Positions 36,410 through 47,781 of a stretch of DNA of 64,000 nucleotides are shown piece after piece. The notes under the pieces were generated by a model. The model was not told the DNA's origin. It was given only the letters and a program-made list of their open reading frames with translations, and did not search any database. Numbering within the stretch: position 1 is the first letter of the stretch; each line of letters starts with the position of its first letter. The stretch comes from Phoronis australis (lineage: Eukaryota > Phoronida > Phoronidae): contig NMRA01000039.1 of assembly GCA_002633005.1 (NCBI GenBank), forward strand, positions 51,541 through 115,540, read 5' to 3'. The position numbers and the translations under genes were made by a program.

Positions 36410-37103
36410 ACACAACCGAGGTAGAACAATGACTGACTCGGCAGCTCTCACAGTCAGACTATATGAAAAGAAATTGGCGCGAAATGCTTGCCTCCTAAAA
36501 CGTCACTTCCGCAGTAGCGGACGAGTAATTAATAAAATTACGAAAAGCTGTAATTAAGTAGAAAATATGTCTAGGATAACCAACCAACCTTATTTTAGCT
36601 CAAAATGACATGGAAAAAGGTTTCCTTCGCCTTTAAGCAACAGCAAACAACATGTGTCTGACGTTTATTGCGGCATTGTAGTTATACACAGTACTCTGGA
36701 GCGGCCCCATATTCTCTGAATTCTCTGGCCTTACGATGCTTAGTCGAATACGGATACGTGAAAGGAAGGCACACAACGCTATAGAATCGGTTTACCATAG
36801 ACTTGCAAGAAAGCAATAAAGAAAAACTGTTCATAAAAGATACAATCATATATTTCATTGTCATTTATGTGCCTGCACTGTGCCAGAACTTTGAGCACCT
36901 ACATTTTTAGAGAAAACTGACAGTAGGCCACTGCAATTCATCGAACAATGTTAACTCATTCGTTTGCAAAATGTTTACTAAAAACAAAAAGGTACTATAT
37001 CACACAAAACACATGCACATTAAAAAGACAGATACAACACAGCCTCGTTTTTTAAACAGGTATCTGGCCAGCTGCCTAAAAATAAGAACGAAATATTACT
37101 TAC
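36410..37103. other. No recognisable feature
   Basis: Astacin intron 5 sequence between the gap and exon 5. Confidence 0.4.
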
Positions 37104-37233
37104 TTGGCTTGCAATTGTACATCAGGTTTAATATCTTCACGTCCCGGAAACTCAATCCTTTGCTTTTTCCAATCACATTCTGCTTGCTTGGGTCCAGAGT
37201 CACAATTGTCCTTTTTCCATTTTTCGAAAAAGC
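37104..37233 (-). CDS. Astacin gene, exon 5: end of the catalytic domain
   Basis: Phase 0 acceptor (CGTATATCAG) and phase 1 donor (CCAA|gtaagt). It encodes [15 protein letters not shown], then [21 protein letters not shown]. It directly continues the Met-turn (SVMHYGQY | AFSKNG) and ends with the family pattern of the last helix (D-x2-K-x-L-N-x2-Y-x-C), whose Cys pairs with the first Cys of exon 3 in astacin structures. Normal length; no damage seen. Confidence 0.9.
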
Positions 37234-38599
37234 CTGATATACGGAATATCTAGATTACCATCAAAATTAAAATATCAATCGTTACATTGATTCACACCTT
37301 TTCCTAGCACCTTTGTTGAGACCTTCAACATCAGTTAGAAAATTAACTGCGCTCAACTGTTGTAGGCGCTACACGTTAGAACATATATTCCTGTTGTTGT
37401 TTTGATTTTTTTATCACAAATACACGAGCGCAATCCAAAATATTGGCTAATATCGACTGAACTCAAAAAGAAATCACGTGTTTTACTCGCCCACTATAAT
37501 TTTGAATAAACAAGAAAGACAGTGGCAACAGCTGATTAACAGTTTGGTGACTTTTGACACCGTTTAAGACTCCCCGTCAGACTCCGCGACAAACTGCAAT
37601 TTCCTTGTCGCGAAAGCTCGTCTATGACCACATATCTTGCCATCAATAACAATAATTCTCAGAGTACGGGTGCAGTTTTGTTGAAAATATTAAGTAAATT
37701 CTTTAGCCAAGGATAGGCAACCCTTTGGAATTTTGTTGGTAAAAATAAACCTTAAATAGGGTTGGAAGTCTGCACAGAGAAAATGCAAAATCAAGTGCCA
37801 TACACATCACACTCGAATTGCGCCTCAAGCACTGACCCGCACACATCGCGTGAACATGTTTCTCTGCAGAAATAATAAGGCAAAAGTAACTGCATGGAAA
37901 TTAGACCCTTTGAAAGAACTTATTCACTTGAAGAGTTGACTTTTATTTCTAGTTTATCTCTCCGGCATTTGAATTTCGTATCCTAACGGTAAACTCGTGA
38001 ACTAAAGCATTCATTGGGCTAATTCACTGAGTTGGTGACATTTTTGTTGTTGTAGATAATTAGTCTAAATAAAAGCAATGTGATGTAATTCAGTAAGGAC
38101 GTATAATTAATTAATATATTGGTTGTTTACCAACATGTGTATCCTCCTATCAATGCATAGGAAGTGATTCGCCACATGACTTTAACCAGTTGTGGAAAGT
38201 TTACAACAACTGTGCCTTGCATTGTTAGTTATGCAACTTTATTTCTTTGAAGCTCGCCAGCTTTGGGATGTTGCATTTCCGTCAGCAGCAATAATCAGAA
38301 CTATTATCTATCTAAATTACTTAACTTTTGTCTGCCTACACCATATTTGGTAATGACTTGGGTTCACTGCTGGTATCCGGCAACAATTTTATTCAGAGAA
38401 TTGTTTTGAAACTAGGTGTAGCATTTTGGAGGAAGTATGTGGGTTTTGTATTTTGAACTATCTCGCCCACCTTTCTTGTATTCAGTATAAATATTCTGTT
38501 AGCTACTCTAGAATTCATATTGCTTGGAGAGAGGCTGCTGCTTGTTTCAAAAATATCACAGATACCCTGCGTTGGTAAGAGAGAACTTTGTTTCTTGAT
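37234..38599. other. No recognisable feature
   Basis: First part of astacin intron 4. AT-rich; nothing seen. Confidence 0.35.
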
Positions 38600-39537
38600 G
38601 CTTTGAGAAGCCAGCAATGAATAAATCGCTGCGTTACCGGGTATTTACATAAAATAAAGCAAATTGACCAGGCACTGAGGCCGTGTGAGCGCATGCTAAT
38701 TCAATGTTTGTTGACAGAAAGCTGTTGTGAAACAGTAACTCGTTTTTATATCCTACGGTCAGATGTCAGAGGGATCTTTATTTAGATATACACATACATT
38801 ATTCGAATCATTGTATTGTACAACCTTCGCCCTGACGGTTCTTTGGAAGGGGAACCTGACTTCTCGGCCCCCGACCAGAAAGTGGATTTGCAGTTTCGCA
38901 GCTATTTCACCAAAATAATCACGCGCACATTATTTCTTTGACTCACTAGTACAGTCTTTTCGTGACTGGAAGTTTAGTTTCCAACATTGGCTGTTTATGT
39001 TCGTGATGTCTTCAGTCCGGCCACGACAGGCTTGATCGGGTTCCGAGCCACTGGCCGAGATAACAAGCGCGTATTGTGTGTTTAGAACTGAAAAATCGCA
39101 AGTCTAAAATCACAACACACAGTTATGTTTTCCTGCATGTATTTCAAGGAAGAATAATTCGAATTGACCACCAAATTGATCCCTGACCTTGGTAAATTGG
39201 TCTACCGAACTTTGTTGGCTACGGAACGTACCTATAAATCCGTAACAGCGAAAGAACAACAAGTTTGTTCAAGAAATCGATGTGTTTGTAAGGGTTCTAA
39301 AATCGAATTTTGATGATTTACTGGTGTAAAACCATAAATTCAAGCGATCAGCTGACACTGAGCAAGCGTGTTGTGAACTGCTGAACAGACTGCGTTTGAA
39401 CCTCTGACATCGTTGGTTAATTTTAACACCTCGTCCGCCACCAGGTGTCAGATAAACGAACTGTACCTGCTGTTATCTAGTGGAAATAATCGATCTGAAT
39501 TAATTCAAAACAGGTTGTTTTGGGGTGGCATTCTCCT
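38600..39537 (+). mobile_element. TTAA-flanked inverted-repeat element, copy C (right part only)
   Basis: Ends GGGTGGCATTCTCCT followed by TTAA (39538-39541). It shares AAGCCAGCAATGAATAAA and GCGTTACCGGG (38605) with copy A, and everything to the right end with the reverse of copy B (for example GAGCCACTGGCCG, TGTGTGTTTA, GAACTGCTGAACAGACTG). Truncated on the left. Confidence 0.65.
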
Positions 39538-40639
39538 TTAAGAGCTGATTATTTGCCTACTGTGCACTACGACTGCGGCATATTGCCCTTCGAAAAAACT
39601 TTAATAAAGCAATTGCAAGCGTTTGATTGAGACAAAACAGACCCGTAGTATGTCCGTTAAAGACAAGATACAGTCAGAATAAATATTGATTAAATATTTA
39701 ACACAGGTAGTTCCATTCAACTTGCCCAAAATTTGTGCACGTGTACTTTTAAACTATGGGGTCAAACTTGTTTCCATGTATTTTTGACGACAAGATCTAT
39801 TTTTAGATCATGTTTGCTATATGTACTTTGTTTCTGGGGTCAGTGCATTCTAAATATTCTAGAAATTTTGATTATTTATAGTTAATTTATTGAAATAATC
39901 CTTACAGAGGGCGCTAGCGTAGTTATTCTTCTTCATTGTTAGATTACTTAATTAACAACAGGTGCACTTGTCTTGATTAGAGATTATCGTGTAATAAATT
40001 AATTACTGGCTTTAAGCATTCTCCCTTCATCTACGCACAATCTCAAAGCATACCTACCTTTTTACGCAAACCCACAATCAACTGCTGAATTTTGGCGGCT
40101 AGGCCGTTAGCGTTTAACTAAAAGTTTATGTTATTGTGTTTAATAGATTTTAATCAAGTAATTACCGTTTGAATATTAATGAACAAAGCGCATGCTGCAG
40201 ATAATAAACTTCCTTTAAAATGGATATTGAAATGTACATTGTACAAGTGAAACAGTTCAGTTATAAGGGATGAAGAGCTAAGGAAGTGAGCAGAGGAGCT
40301 CTTGCAGCAGGTCTTGGAGCATGAAGAGTGCTCTCATAAACGGGAGCTGGAAAGTCAGAGCTTGTACGGGAACAAGTAGAGAGGTCCTGAGGTACTGAAA
40401 TTAAGAAACCAGATGGCACTGCAACTCTAGATTGGGCTCAAAGCGAGACCTATTGGTGGGGCGTCAAGCAGTGGTGTATGTACCAGCCGTCCCAAAATGC
40501 AAAGGTTCGACGCGAGCGTCGATGACACGGGTGCCTTCCTAGCACGATTTTAGACGTTCACCACAAGCCAGAAATGGGATAAATCGCAGTGGGCTGTGGA
40601 GTTCAGTCCATTGTTGACAGGAAAGGGCCTACATGTGTT

Positions 40640-41181
40640 CAACAACATGCCGTCTGACAAATTAACAACTACGACCAACTAAAGATGGCGCTGCTGCACG
40701 TGTATGAATTAACCGGAGACGGGTTCCGACGGAAGTTCAGAGAGTTTAAGCCTGAAAAGAGTGGTGAAGACGTGTTCCTATTCGGAGAAAGACTAAAAAG
40801 GTTCTTCAACCGATGGGCACAACTGGCGGGGGTCGAGGCGACTTATGATAGACTCAGACTTTTGCTGATCCGAGAGGAGTTTCTAGGGGGTGTCAACCCG
40901 AGATATCTGTAACTGTATCTGTAACTCTGAGGGAACGGAAACTGCAAACCTTCGACGAGATGTCGGCCATTGGGCAACAGTACATGGACGTTGACTGTAT
41001 TGGTTTATTGTGCAAAGGGTTCGCAAAGAAAGATTTGAGTCAGGTAGCCAAGAGAGGGGCACCGCCAAGCAACACAGGGGAACGAAGGACAAAGACTCCT
41101 CGTTCGTCGATGACCAGAAACAAGGGTGACATACAGTGTCTCAGTTGCCTTCGGAAAGGACATCTCGTCAGGCACTGCTGA
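40640..41181 (+). pseudogene. Gag remnant with CCHC zinc knuckle
   Basis: Block 1 (40685-40912): MALLHVYELTGDGFRRKF, FLFGERLKRFFNRWAQLAGV, an alpha-helical capsid-like segment of the type seen in Ty3/Gypsy gag. It hits stops at about 40910 and 40922 and continues in another frame as MSAIGQQYMDVD (40960). Block 2 ends in a zinc knuckle, CLSCLRKGHLVRHC (C-x2-C-x4-H-x4-C), near 41137-41178, followed at once by a stop. Non-functional. Confidence 0.65.
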
Positions 41182-41568
41182 ATGAAAGGTTCCCAGTCCA
41201 AAATATTCGCTGCAGGCAAGCGGTCGTGTGCCTCGCAGCAAGAACGGGCAAAAAGAGAAGGCGCCAAGAAGACACTGATGTGTCAAGCTGTGGTAGCTAA
41301 GGGTAATCTGATAAAGCAGCACATACTTGACGGCTGTCTGAAGCTAGTAGCTGGGACATCAATACCCGTAGAAACAGGGATCTGTGATCAGCACACAGAA
41401 CCTGATACTAACGACAATATGTCCGTATGTGACTGTTACGTCGACGTGAATAAAGTACACATGATGCGTGGCACCTGTTGTAGCAGTGAGGCTGTGAGGA
41501 CGTACCTATTCAAAGAAATTCAAATGACGGGGAAACAACGCATCTGCGTGTTAATAGATGGTGATTAG
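41182..41568 (+). pseudogene. Post-gag region with degenerate aspartic-protease-like segment
   Basis: 128-codon frame directly after the gag stop. The middle part resembles the start of a retrotransposon protease: MMRGTCCSSEAVRTYL, then MTGKQRICVLIDGD. The place where an Asp-Thr-Gly catalytic triplet would be expected reads Gly-Thr-Cys, so the protease would be inactive. The frame ends at 41568 and no reverse transcriptase follows. Confidence 0.4.
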
Positions 41569-42955
41569 TAGTTGAGGGTAGACGCCTTGCTAAAGTGCAC
41601 AGAATAAATTGTCCAACAGAGCCAACTCGTGGAAGATTCTAAAGAGGGTCCTGGCAAGGGCAAGTGTTAACGAACAGGAAGTTAACTAAGAGCCTGTCAC
41701 TTGCATCGTGGGTACTAAGGTACTGCCTGCAAGTGATGCGTCACAAGAGGCTGTTACCAGTAGAAAGATTAGTGGGTAGAAGGCACATGTACAGCCTGCA
41801 AGTATTGTGTCGCGAGTACTGCATGCAAGTCTTGCGTCATGAGGGTCTGTGACCAGCAAGTGTGCTGTCGCCGTACACTGTGTGTTAGTTCGCAGCTTCA
41901 CCAACATGACTGTCATCCAACAAGTTGAGAGCTCTACACTTTGGACAGCAGATACGAAATTTTATAATTGTTTGAAGTAATCCTTACAGAGGGAGCTAGC
42001 GTAGTTACTCTTCTTCATTGTTAGTATACTTAATTAACAACAGTTTTACTTTTTTAGTTAGTGGTTAGCATATAATAAATTAATTACTAGATTTGATCAT
42101 TCTCTCTCCATCCACGCACAATCTCAAACCATAGCTACCTTTTACGAAAACCCACAGTCAACTTCTAACAGATACAAGTGGGAGACAACAAAAAATTGTT
42201 GGAGCTTCTGGTACTCCTAACTACAATGATAATTGAGTTAGTAATAATTTTGAATTCGCTTCTGATTTAAAGGTCTTCACGTAATCATCGGGCCGTTCGC
42301 GGCCAATTTCGTCCGAATGGTGTTTGTGTACATTTGTACATGACAGGATCGTGCAGACGATTAGCGGATGCTTCATATTAGTCATGGGCATTGAATTTGC
42401 GTGATGGCAACAACAGTGTGTAACAAGGGAGTTTAGAAGTAAATGTCTTTACCTAGCCAGGCCACAAAGCAGTGAGAGAGCTCTAAAAAAGTGCGGTGTG
42501 AACGCCTAAAACTCGGCCAGGAAACAGAACATCAGAAAAAATCTATTTTGCTATACTTGCGGGCATACTGTGGTAAAGGGCAGGCATTTTCAAATTTTTA
42601 ATTGAAAGTGATCGTCAAATATATTGCTCATCCAGTGTTCATTTTTGGAATGGTGGATTGACTTCTATGGGTTTGTGTGTTCCCATTCCTTTAAATTCAG
42701 TACTCGCCGACGGTAAGTTCACCTGGCAGTCTTCCGTCGTTGCTCAAAAATCAGACATTTAACTACCGACGTTTCTTGCACTCACAAAACCCCCAACGAC
42801 CATGTTCACATTATTAGGGAAAAGTAAGTCGGGAACTATTAAATCTTAGGTCAACCAAGAAAGTCTTCTCTAGTCTATCAAAGCCTATGGTGCACAGCCT
42901 GGAACACTTTACACGAGCAACAAATTTGATGGAAAACTTTTCCATGGTTACATGT

Positions 42956-43817
42956 CACTATTCCAAAGAGCTACTACTCTGAAAGGCTACTACTTCGAAA
43001 TTTCACCACTCCGAAGGTTCGCTGCCTCTGAAAGGTCACTAATTCGAATGTCGACAATTCCGAAGCAAGATCTACAAGAATTCAGCATTCTGATGGTCTG
43101 CTAATGAGTCGGAACTCACATAAATAAAGTATTGTATTTGTGCCCATTTATTAACCATTTAAAGGGTGTGCAAAAGCTGAATAAATCTTAAAATTTTGAT
43201 CTAATTGTTCATTCAGTTCCAATCACTACCAATCGTGATTCTTGAATCTAACTAACGACTCATTCTCAAACAGTTATAACATCGGGTGAGGGCTGCGGCG
43301 ACCGAACGGTGGTTTTAAAATTAAGAAAGCAGAATGAGAGTCGTTGACTTGGTGAGGACTGGCAGGGGCAGGGAAGCTTACTAACTTCATTTAGCTTCGA
43401 CCCGGCCGTGCGCGTGGTTCCGCGTTGGTTGAGGTTGAGGCACAGCGGCCCTAAGCTTTTCAGCCACGCTGTGAAATAATGAAATCTTGACTTGGATTTG
43501 ATGAATTTGCCTGCTTGATAATTCTTCAATATTGCTAACTAATATTCTTTTAAAAATGCAAATACGTACTGATTTTTCCTTATTTGTGAGACATGCGGGC
43601 AACTTCGATGCACATCAAATCCGGGCGTTGTTTTGGATATAGGACACCACTCAGTGCACCTATTTACCGAAGTAAAAGAGAGTAAAAGCATAACAATTAC
43701 ACATGAGTCCGAAATTTTGGATATATTTGGAGTAGCGAACCTTCTCAGTGGCGAACCTTCGAAGTAGCAAACTTTCGGAATAGTGAAGCTCCAGAGCAGT
43801 GAACCTTCGGAATAGTG
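42956..43817. mobile_element. CACTA-ended non-autonomous element with subterminal tandem repeats (862 bp)
   Basis: Starts CACTATTCCAAAG, ends CTTCGGAATAGTG. Subterminal arrays of a word of about 17 bases, near AGTAGCGAACCTTCGGA, run outward-facing at 42956-43070 and 43733-43817 (six or so degenerate units each). Core 43070-43730 is unique except for the left copy. Ends and subterminal repeats fit CACTA/EnSpm; a target duplication is not evident. Confidence 0.6.
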
Positions 43818-44105
43818 GACTGTTCCCACTTCCAACGATGTAAGCAACTTTAACACGCAAAATACCACATAAATATTTCAAATCATTCTCCGACAAAATA
43901 TTTCCGAATTTCAGTATCTAATGAGGTGTAATCACACATTTAAGCACGCCTGACTTGAACGTTTGGAAGGGTGTAACGCGAGAATGTTCTGTTATATTGA
44001 ACCACATTGCATCCAAATTTGAGTCCCGTTCTTTGCGAATTCGTTCTCATCTCAGGAACAGAGAGCTGAGAGTCATCGTTGCGTATACAGATTTCCCTTC
44101 CCCCT

Positions 44106-44525
44106 CAGCTAGGGATTAAGTCGGGGCCAAGGTGTCCATGCGCCCCCCCCCCCCTTAAATTCTCCCAGATTCCATTTGGCAGTTCGGGGGTGCGAATGTC
44201 TGACGGGCAAAATCCTGGGACCCGTTCCAACAAAACTGACTTAGCTAAGACAAATCCTAAATTTTAGTAAATTTTAAAATAAAAGTTAAATTTGTCTCAA
44301 AACCAATTCAAGAAAGAGATCTTAAATTTGGATTAACTGTGTGATGTAAGTTTTGTCTTAAATTTCACTAACTATCAGAATGTGGAAGTTTCAAAGTTTG
44401 GAATTTGAGACAAATCTTAAACTTAAGTCAAAAATTAACTTAAGTCAGTTTCTTGGAACAGGCCACTGGTTAATACTCTGCCCTGACCCAACCCAACTCA
44501 AAATCCTCGATCCGCCTCTGCCACT
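44106..44525 (+). mobile_element. hAT-like MITE carrying a nested MITE
   Basis: Runs from CAGCTAGGGATTAAG to GATCCGCCTCTGCCACT. Internal words (CCATTTGGCAGTTCGGGGGT, AAAATCCTGG, TAATACTCTGCCC) match 3545-3712 and 57299-57445. The junction is confirmed by comparison with the left composite copy, where CCCCCT runs straight into GATTAAGCTG (26420-26435, minus). Confidence 0.7.
44219..44465. mobile_element. Nested MITE, 247 bp, CTGG target duplication
   Basis: Inverted ends GACCCGTTCCAA.AAAACTGACTTA and TGGCCTGTTCCAAGAAACTGACTTA (read inward from both sides). CTGG flanks both sides (44215-44218, 44466-44469). The two uninterrupted relatives read straight through this point (AATCCTGGCTAA). Confidence 0.7.
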
Positions 44526-44780
44526 ATAAGCTGTGTCAAGGTCCATACCGAAATATCTACAGTGTCGATGCTTGCAAATTACCAAAGTTCCACCGTTCTA
44601 GAAATTCAAACTACCCCCGCACAATGCTGGCTACAGGCCTGGAAACCAAGGCGGGCTAAAGCAATACACCTACAGTTGTACATGTATTCTTCTACTAGAA
44701 TACACACTGACGTGCAGTAATACGGCACTCTGCTTTCCGTAGGCCGATTGTTGTGCAAGCTATTTCGAAAATATACTTAC

Positions 44781-44978
44781 ATACTGTCCGTAATGCATCA
44801 CACTGGCATAGTCGTATGGAACACCATAGGTGTTGATCACGTGTTCACCAAACTTAACAAAAGGCCGTCCTCCGGGCAAATTTTCCGACAATATGCGCAC
44901 GTACGTATCACGGTCTGGTCTATTGTGTTCGTGATACAAGCCAGCTGCGTGACCAATTTCATGTGTAATTGACGGTTT
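44781..44978 (-). CDS. Astacin gene, exon 4: zinc site and Met-turn
   Basis: Exactly 66 codons, phase 0 at both ends (acceptor TTTTTTTCAG, donor TAT|gtaagt). It contains HEIGHAAGLYHEHNRPDRD, the extended zinc motif HExxHxxGxxHExxRxDR: three His ligands, the Glu general base, and the RxDR tail. It then carries PYDYASVMHYGQY with the SxMHY Met-turn, whose Tyr is the fifth zinc ligand in astacins. All catalytic residues are intact, so an active protease is predicted. Confidence 0.95.
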
Positions 44979-47596
44979 CTGAAAAAAATAAAAGGTCATA
45001 CATTTCCAGTATGGATTTCTGAAATCATTTAAGTGATTGACTTGGTACAGTTGTCACTAGCGTATCCAGTACCACAGTCATCTGTGAAAGCGGACAGTAA
45101 GTTATTTCAGGATATCCAGGCGTGCGTTCAGGACCCACATGTACGCTAGGATCTAGCTAAAATCTAGCCAAAGTCACGTGTTCTCGGTTGAAATACACGG
45201 CAGTATCTCACGTAATCTCGCCAATTCTTGCTTTTTAGCGAGGTTCTAGCGTTACTTAACTGGAAGCAGATTTCCCTGCCCGTGTCAGTTCGGGCCTGCA
45301 CGCGAACAAAGTTCTCTCTAAGACCATACCCTTCTTACAGGCGCACATTCTCTGCTCCCGCCCGAACTTTGCACGAACATATTTTTCCGGACTAACCTTG
45401 GTCCATCACACCATTCCTTGCAAGGCAATAACTGGGGCGGGACCGTGAATAGCTAAATTTAATTCGGTTCGACAGAACTTTCATCATACGTTAATATTGA
45501 CCAAGATGGCGAGGTATATCGCTTTTCATGCATGACGCCTGGACGCCACGTGTCGTCGTGATCTGACCAGACACCGTAAACACGAAAAGCCTAGAGTACT
45601 TATCCACCGCACTGAAATATTAGGACTACTACTTTTGATGATACATCAAAGCTTTTTTTAGTTTTGGGACCGTCTAAGAATTTTTTTGTAATTGCGTGTT
45701 AGTTACATGTAATCATTGCATAACAGCGTGTAGGTGGCGTCTTTTCACACAAAAATGTAATTTTAGCAATGAATTAATTGAAACCAGAATATGTTGTAAA
45801 TACTGTAGCTAGGCGGCATTTTCCACTGTCGTCTCAAATGGAGTCAAGACAGCAAAGTTCTTTACCTTTCGGGCTCGAAAACCATTAAACTTGATCAAAG
45901 CCTGTGTGTCTAAATTTCATTGTTCTCCACACGCGTGTACATGTAGGCCTTCTTTTTGACTCGCCAGTGCACTGGCGGATCTTAGATGTCGGCGAGAGAG
46001 AGTCCAACCCAACATGTTCGAAGGCAAAGGTCCGTCTGCATTCCAAGCGGTCTTTGAAACGGCACAAACACAATTATAAAGGAAAAAAGGGGCGTAACGC
46101 AGAGAAACGGTATGCTGGCGGCGATTTATAGTCGCCCGTGGGGTGTGTCCTTGGGGACCTTTACTTCTTTATCCACCTAAGGTGGGACACCATAACTGTT
46201 TCTTTATTTTGAAATATTAATAAAAATTCCAATACACGGTGAGCATACAAGTATGTCTGGAGGTCACGCGCGCCGAAATGTTCGGCAACAATGCTGTTGT
46301 CAGCGTAGCACATTAATTTGATGCCGCAAGCTATCGTATCGAGACTTCGCCCCACTATTCCGTCACTTAATGCGCATAGACGCTACGTTAAAAAGTAGAA
46401 ACGTGGTTGCTACCGCCGATAAAAGGTAAAAAGGTGCTTGGCTGTGCCATAACTTTAGGGAGGTCATTGCCCAATTGCCCCCCCCCCTCTAATTCTGCCA
46501 TTGGTAAATGCCCTGTCTTTGGTGATGTGCGCCGAAATTTGCTGAAAAATATGACAGATGATTCCAGAAAAGATAGATTAATTCAAAGCCAATTTCTTTG
46601 CGAACTGAAAAGCACAACAGCGCTAATAGCTGAAATTTATTTTGTCATTTCAAAGTCGTTATGGAAACTCTATTATGAGGCCAAAGCCTAGCTACATAGC
46701 AGCGTTTCTGATTCTGACTCTGGTTGTTGAAGATTTCCCGCTTATACATGTACATGTAGATTAAAAAAATTCAACTTATTTATCTTAAAGCTTTTCCACC
46801 AATTTTATCTGTCAATTTTGAATTCTTAACTAAGCGCCTTGGGTATTGAAAACATACATATGTCGATTGATGCAGCACAGGCAATGCGTCCTGACATGTG
46901 CCCCTTTCGGAATCCCAATTTTATTTTGTTCGTACGCCGATGGTGATTTTGATGCTTGTGTTGGATACTGTAAGAATACAGTAGCACTGTAATGGTATGG
47001 AATATTAGGAGACCAATTCTATACACTGTATTTTCGACCAGCAATCAGGGCGAAATGCAATTTTGACTTTAATCTTTGGATTTGTTTTCATTCCTCAGAA
47101 TAGCCGTTCGCATCATTTTCAAGCCCCGGCATCGTTAGCAGACGCATCACCTGTTATTGATCGCAGTCATAGCATTGTTAACCAGGTTATAAGCTGGTCG
47201 CATCAAAATCAGATTTTCGTTTCCATCGTTCCCTTTGTTATAATGACTTTAGGGACAAGCATTTATCGGTATCCGTCCCTTCTGATGGAAGACACCTATT
47301 TTGTATTGTTTTTTGAAGTGGTCATTAAAAATTCAAACTAGCAGGCATCAGTTTTTTCATTGAGTTTTCCTCAACGTACTCTAACTGCCAACAGACAATC
47401 AAAGCTACTTTTGCATTCTGCACGGTGAAGAACTGGGAGGTGGTTGGTGATGATAACATCGCCCGATGGCAGTCTCGTTTTTCGGGAACGTTCATTTTGC
47501 AAACTCAGACTTTGGAATACTAAAAGTTGTTTTACTCCCTTCATACTTCGCTCGCCCGTCTACTCAAAGTCTACAGCAACCTAATGTCAGGTTTAC
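44979..47596 (-). other. Astacin intron 3, no clear element
   Basis: No exon or complete element recognised. A C-rich tract at 46481-46493 next to CTCTAATTCTGCCATTGG may be a fragment of the hAT-like MITE family. ACATGTACATGTA occurs at 46746. Confidence 0.4.
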
Positions 47597-47781
47597 CGTG
47601 CGGCATGCTGACTCCAGAGTGATATACTGTTCTCCTCCAAACATGCCAATGGCAGAAGAACACCCTTGACCATTTTGGAACCGAGTATAGTTTTTTTGGT
47701 TGGTCCTTCTAACGAATCGTAAGCACGTGTATCTGTTAAAGTCATCCATGGCTGCATTGATCTGCCTCATGTCAGCACCAC
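47597..47781 (-). CDS. Astacin gene, exon 3: N-terminal half of the protease
   Basis: 61 codons plus two bases, phase 1 acceptor (TTCGCTGTAG) and phase 0 donor (ACG|gtaaac). It reads MRQINAAMDDFNRYTCLRFV, then NGQGCSSAIGMFGGEQYITL and ESACRT. The three cysteines occupy the astacin positions (first pairs with the C-terminal Cys, second with third). FGG is FGG/VGR-like and xQxIxL matches the strand before the zinc helix. Intact. Confidence 0.92.

Larger units (their letters stand above)
39750..42165 (+). mobile_element. Decayed LTR retrotransposon with gag remnant
   Basis: Direct repeats: AATCCTTACAGAGGG(C/A)GCTAGCGTAGTTA through TACGCACAATCTCAAA and CCCACARTCAAC occur at about 39885-40087 and 41965-42163. 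Between them lie gag and protease-like remnants on the plus strand. The region is only about 2.4 kb, so pol is deleted. Upstream (39750-39885) and 3' internal blocks (41567-41720) recur inverted at 63611-64000. In the 3' repeat zone, TGCAAGTnnTGCGTCA-like words occur three times (41728, 41797, 41822). Best fit is a Ty3/Gypsy-type element, from the gag type. Inserted in astacin intron 4. Confidence 0.65.
42170..44660. repeat. Composite repeat, right copy
   Basis: Inverted counterpart of 26260-27450 plus about 31600-32465. Contains the CACTA-ended element 42956-43817 and a hAT-like MITE (44106-44525) that is absent from the left copy. Lies in astacin intron 4 next to the LTR element. Confidence 0.75.

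Noticed and set aside
35625-36557. Several long open frames of 240-285 codons
   Set aside because: They consist almost wholly of the assembly gap; only a few real codons at the edges.
44748-44972. Plus-strand frame of 74 codons
   Set aside because: Antisense shadow of the exon with the HExxH zinc motif.
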